From: Clostridiales bacterium
GTDB lineage: Bacteria; Bacillota_A; Clostridia; Oscillospirales; Oscillospiraceae
DNA: 7,858 nucleotides
Direction of reading: 5' to 3'
Assembly: GCA_019417795.1 (NCBI GenBank)
Contig: DXUR01000104.1
Coordinates: forward strand, 1 to 7,858
Positions 5,169 through 7,858 of this stretch are shown here, in pieces. Under the pieces are notes generated by a model that was given only the letters and a program-made list of their open reading frames with translations, made no database searches and had not been told where the DNA came from. Positions within the stretch are counted from its first letter, which is position 1; every line of letters begins with the position of its first letter. The translations under genes and the position numbers were made by a program.

Positions 5169-6919
5169 TGGATAAGAGAAAAATGAAAAAGCTCCTGATT
5201 CTGAATTTACCGTATTTTCTGGTAGGGTTGTTCGCTACGAATTTAGGAGAAGCATGGAGATTGGCTGAGGGGGCAGATTCATCTGCGAAAATCCTCAGCT
5301 TTTTTCATGCCCTTCCGATAGCCCTGAACAATCCGTTTCCCAGCTTTCACCCGTTGGATTTGCTGATTGGTATTCTCTGCGGCGCAGGACTTCGGCTGGC
5401 TGTCTATCTAAAAGGCAAAAACGCAAAGAAGTACCGACACAATGTTGAGTACGGTTCTGCTCGTTGGGGAACGGCAAAAGATATTGAGCCGTTTATTGCA
5501 CCAAAGTTCGAGGACAATGTGATCCTGACGAAAACGGAGCGGCTGATGATGAGCAATCGCCCGAAGAATCCTGCCAATGCCCGAAATAAGAATGTTCTGA
5601 TTATCGGCGGTTCGGGTTCCGGTAAAACTCGCTTTTGGTTGAAGCCAAACCTTCTCCAGATGCACAGTTCCTATGTGGTCACTGACCCGAAAGGCAGCAT
5701 CGTGATTGAGTGCGGCAACGCCCTTTTGAAGCATGGCTACACCATCAAGATTTTCAACACCATCAACTTTCAGAAGTCGATGCACTATAACCCATTTGCC
5801 TATATCCATTCAGAAAAAGACATTCTGAAACTGGTGACAACGCTGATTGCCAACACAAAGGGTGATGGAAAAGCCGGTGATGAGTTCTGGACGAAGGCGG
5901 AAACGCTGCTCTACTGTGCCTTGATCGGATATATCCACTATGAAGCTCCGGTTGAGGAACAGAATTTCTCCACCCTGATTGAGTTCCTGAACGCAATGGA
6001 GGTGCGGGAAGATGATGAGGAGTTCCAGAACCCGGTGGATCTGATGTTTGAAGCCCTGGAAAAGAAAAAGCCGAATCACTTTGCAGTCCGTCAGTATAAA
6101 AAATACAAGCTGGCTGCCGGCAAGACCGCTAAGTCGATTTTGATTTCCTGCGGCGCTCGTCTGGCTCCTTTTGATATTCAGGAGGTCAGAGATGTGACTG
6201 CCTATGACGAGTTGCAGTTGGATACTCTCGGAGATAAGAAAACGGCGCTCTTTCTGATTATGTCAGATACGGATGCGACGTTTAATTTTTTGATCTCCAT
6301 GATTTACACACAGCTGTTCAACTTGTTGTGCGAGAAAGCAGATGATGTGTACGGCGGCAGACTGCCGGTTCATGTGCGCTGCTTGATTGATGAGATGGCA
6401 AACATCGGTCAGATTCCCAATCTGGAAAAACTGGTAGCGACAATCCGAAGCCGTGAAATATCGGCTTGCCTTGTTCTCCAGGCACAATCACAGCTGAAAG
6501 CCATTTATAAAGACAATGCCGATACCATCATCGGCAACATGGATTCCCGAATTTTCCTGGGTGGTTCTGAGCCAACCACGCTCAAAGAACTGAATCAGGC
6601 ATTGGGAAAAGAAACTATCGACACCTACAACACCTCCAACACCAGAGGTAACAGCCCGTCTTACGGCTTGAATTATCAGAAGTTAGGCAAAGACCTTGCG
6701 AGCGTAGATGAGCTTGCGGTTCTGGATGGCAGCAAGTGTATTTTGCAGTTGCGTGGTGTCAGACCGTTTCTTTCTGACAAGTACGATCTGACGCAGCACC
6801 CCAATTATAAGTACACATCAGACTTTGATAAGAGAAATGAGTTCAACATTGAGCAGTTTCTGAGTCGAAGGTTGAAGCTCAAGGCAGGTGATGAGTTTGT
6901 GGTAGTCGATGCGGATTAA
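5165..6919 (+). CDS. VirD4/TraG-like type IV coupling protein (CD1115-type)
   Basis: The 584-residue protein is a membrane-anchored coupling ATPase that links the relaxase-DNA complex to the secretion channel. Two likely membrane helices lie at about 8-27 and 63-82. YGSARWGTAKDI (96-107) is the usual segment before the ATPase core. Walker A is GGSGSGKT at 148-155, DPKG is at 174-177 and Walker B is CLIDEMANIG at 406-415. Further conserved parts are IRSREISACLVLQAQSQL (427-444) and GNMDSRIFLGG (457-467). Length and motifs are complete, so it should be functional. The start is GTG at 5165 or the adjacent ATG at 5168, and AGGAG at 5152-5156 suits either. The overlap with pcfB indicates coupled translation. 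The next gene's ribosome site overlaps its stop. Confidence 0.96.
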   Translation: MMDKRKMKKLLILNLPYFLVGLFATNLGEAWRLAEGADSSAKILSFFHALPIALNNPFPSFHPLDLLIGILCGAGLRLAVYLKGKNAKKYRHNVEYGSARWGTAKDIEPFIAPKFEDNVILTKTERLMMSNRPKNPANARNKNVLIIGGSGSGKTRFWLKPNLLQMHSSYVVTDPKGSIVIECGNALLKHGYTIKIFNTINFQKSMHYNPFAYIHSEKDILKLVTTLIANTKGDGKAGDEFWTKAETLLYCALIGYIHYEAPVEEQNFSTLIEFLNAMEVREDDEEFQNPVDLMFEALEKKKPNHFAVRQYKKYKLAAGKTAKSILISCGARLAPFDIQEVRDVTAYDELQLDTLGDKKTALFLIMSDTDATFNFLISMIYTQLFNLLCEKADDVYGGRLPVHVRCLIDEMANIGQIPNLEKLVATIRSREISACLVLQAQSQLKAIYKDNADTIIGNMDSRIFLGGSEPTTLKELNQALGKETIDTYNTSNTRGNSPSYGLNYQKLGKDLASVDELAVLDGSKCILQLRGVRPFLSDKYDLTQHPNYKYTSDFDKRNEFNIEQFLSRRLKLKAGDEFVVVDAD

Positions 6920-6931
6920 GGAGGTTTCTGT

Positions 6932-7252
6932 TTGGAAAATCTGAAAACGGTATCTGCCCTGGTTAAGAACATCTTGGAACACGACCACAAGGCAAGAAAT
7001 ACCGACAATCATTTGTACCTGATGGTACTGGAACACTATTCCGGTCTGCGTGGCATCGACATTCATGCCATGACGGTTCCTGTGTTTTTGAAGGAACTGG
7101 ATAGACGCAGCTTTCCGGGGTTTGAAACTGTCCGCAGAAGCAGACAGAAAGTGCAGGCAACCTACCCTGACCTTGCTCCCAGTGAAGCCGTAGGCAAGCG
7201 CAGAGCAAAAAATGAGGTTGTATATCGAGAATTTGCAGAAAGCGAGGTGTAA
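6932..7252 (+). CDS. Conserved 106-residue element/phage protein, function unknown
   Basis: This is a soluble protein of 106 residues. Its N-terminal part (ENLKTVSALVKNILEHDHKARNTDNHLYLMVL) is helical, and ETVRRSRQKVQATYPDL (65-81) is its most distinctive motif. The C-terminus is basic (GKRRAKNE). I recall similar proteins from Firmicute phages and ICEs, where this motif is conserved, but no function is known to me. The TTG start at 6932 is set by AAGGAGG (6918-6924), seven bases upstream and overlapping the stop of the coupling-protein gene. The XRE regulator gene follows after five bases. The arginine-rich motif would fit nucleic-acid binding, which is inference only. Confidence 0.82.
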   Translation: MENLKTVSALVKNILEHDHKARNTDNHLYLMVLEHYSGLRGIDIHAMTVPVFLKELDRRSFPGFETVRRSRQKVQATYPDLAPSEAVGKRRAKNEVVYREFAESEV

Positions 7253-7257
7253 AAAAA

Positions 7258-7650
7258 ATGACTTGGTGGATCACGGATACCTCTATTGGGCAGCGATTGA
7301 AGTTCGTTAGACGATTTCGCCGCCTTACCCAGAAAGAGCTTGGACTCCTGATGGGGTATTCCGAGAAAACAGCGGATGTCCGTATTGCTCAGTATGAGAA
7401 AAACGCTCGAACCCCTAATGCAGAAACCACAGCGAAACTCGCAGAGGTTCTGAAGGTTTCACCTGTCGTTTTTTCACCGACAATCTGTGCTTCTCGTGAA
7501 GATTTGTTGCAGTCAATGTATTGGCTGTTTCTTATGAAAGGTGGTGGTGATATATATGATTGTGAAACTGAATATGCAAGAAGCAGAATGGAACAGAAAC
7601 TTGGCGTGATAACCGTCGAGGAGTTCCTTGAAAAGATTCTCGTAAACTAA
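7258..7650 (+). CDS. XRE-family helix-turn-helix regulator
   Basis: The 130-residue protein has a Cro/C1-type helix-turn-helix at about 10-72. It reads IGQRLKFVRRFRRLTQKELG, then SEKTADVRIAQYEKNARTPN and AKLAEVLKVSPVVF. The remaining about 55 residues form a variable C-terminal domain ending in VITVEEFLEKILVN. It probably controls element genes, possibly the operon it sits in. The targets are unknown and no operator could be picked out. The ATG at 7258 has GAGGTG (7244-7249) eight bases upstream. It is placed inside the transfer operon rather than divergently transcribed, and is followed at once by a terminator. Confidence 0.88.
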   Translation: MTWWITDTSIGQRLKFVRRFRRLTQKELGLLMGYSEKTADVRIAQYEKNARTPNAETTAKLAEVLKVSPVVFSPTICASREDLLQSMYWLFLMKGGGDIYDCETEYARSRMEQKLGVITVEEFLEKILVN

Positions 7651-7693
7651 GCCTTCCGTCCGGTTTTGATGCCGGTAGTACGGAGGGCTTTTT
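7651..7693 (+). terminator. Intrinsic terminator between the XRE gene and the Maff2 gene
   Basis: GCCTTCCGT (7651-7659) pairs with ACGGAGGGC (7680-7688) with one G-U. An inner CCGG (7660-7663) pairs with CCGG (7672-7675), leaving a four-base bulge on the right. TTTTT (7689-7693) follows. The hairpin starts at the base after the XRE stop. No convincing promoter is visible in the 40 bases between its T-tract and the Maff2 start. Confidence 0.85.
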
Positions 7694-7733
7694 CTATTCT
7701 CAAAACAATTTCAAATTTTAGGAGGAAAATATT

Positions 7734-7858
7734 ATGGCATTTTTCAATAGCGCAGTAACCGTTCTTCAGACTCTCGTTATCGCTCTGGGCGCAGGTCTTG
7801 GCATCTGGGGTGCAATCAATCTGCTTGAGGGCTACGGCAACGATAACCCCGGCGCAAA
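7734..7858 (+). CDS. Maff2-family small membrane protein, cut by the window end
   Basis: The first 41 residues are visible and the gene runs off the window. The protein starts MAFFNSAVTVLQTLVIALGAGLG and continues IWGAINLLEGYGNDNPGA. This matches my memory of the Maff2 family, small proteins with a hydrophobic segment (here about 7-31) that are encoded just before the TrbL/VirB6-like channel gene in Tn1549-like elements. The role is probably in the mating channel, possibly pilin-like, but it is not established. AGGAGG (7720-7725) lies eight bases before the ATG. Glycine and alanine within the helix fit a packed membrane subunit. Confidence 0.85.
   Translation, partial: MAFFNSAVTVLQTLVIALGAGLGIWGAINLLEGYGNDNPGA

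Noticed and set aside
7694..7733. Promoter for the Maff2 gene
   Set aside because: TATTCT at 7695-7700 could be a -10, but the sequence about 17 bases upstream (CCGGTA) is a poor -35, and TTGATG at 7666 is too far away.
1..7858. tRNA, rRNA, CRISPR array, insertion sequence or riboswitch
   Set aside because: No supporting pattern was seen. Almost all of the sequence is coding, and the only repeats are those listed.

Overview
The window looks like the replication, partition and early transfer part of a conjugative element (an ICE of the Tn1549/CTn type, or a related conjugative plasmid) from a Gram-positive, low-to-mid GC Bacillota, most likely a gut Clostridia. The signs are strong AGGAGG-type ribosome sites, frequent TTG and GTG starts, and a gene set typical of these elements: RepA_N-type initiator, Soj-like ParA, ParB, DpnD/PcfM plus DUF3846, PcfB, VirD4-like coupling protein and Maff2. 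All real genes are on the + strand and packed tightly. No gene-free stretch exceeds 300 bases.

Layout. 1-46 is a strong intrinsic terminator cut by the window edge. 92-3631 is the maintenance module: a cysteine-rich small protein, a 44-residue ORF, the RepA_N/DUF6017 initiator, parA, parB (overlapping parA by 44 bases) and an acidic protein of unknown function. A 16-bp hairpin terminator at 3611-3661 closes it. 3686-7650 is the first transfer block: DpnD/PcfM-DUF3846, a small conserved protein, PcfB, the VirD4-like ATPase, a 106-residue conserved protein and an XRE regulator. A third terminator (7651-7693) follows. The Maff2 gene starts at 7734 and is cut by the window end; it usually opens the mating-channel genes.

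How they work together. The initiator would replicate the circular element, ParA/ParB would keep it in the population, and PcfB with the VirD4-like ATPase would bring the relaxosome to the secretion channel. The relaxase, oriT, channel ATPase, integrase and attachment sites are not in this window.

The main DNA-level signals lie inside coding sequence. Four direct repeats spaced exactly 23 bp, followed by three AT-rich 15-bp repeats, sit in the linker-coding part of the initiator gene and look like an embedded replication origin. A 27-bp perfect dyad lies inside parB and is a candidate centromere or operator. In addition, three strong terminators each stand directly before a gene with no visible promoter between, which suggests regulated readthrough.
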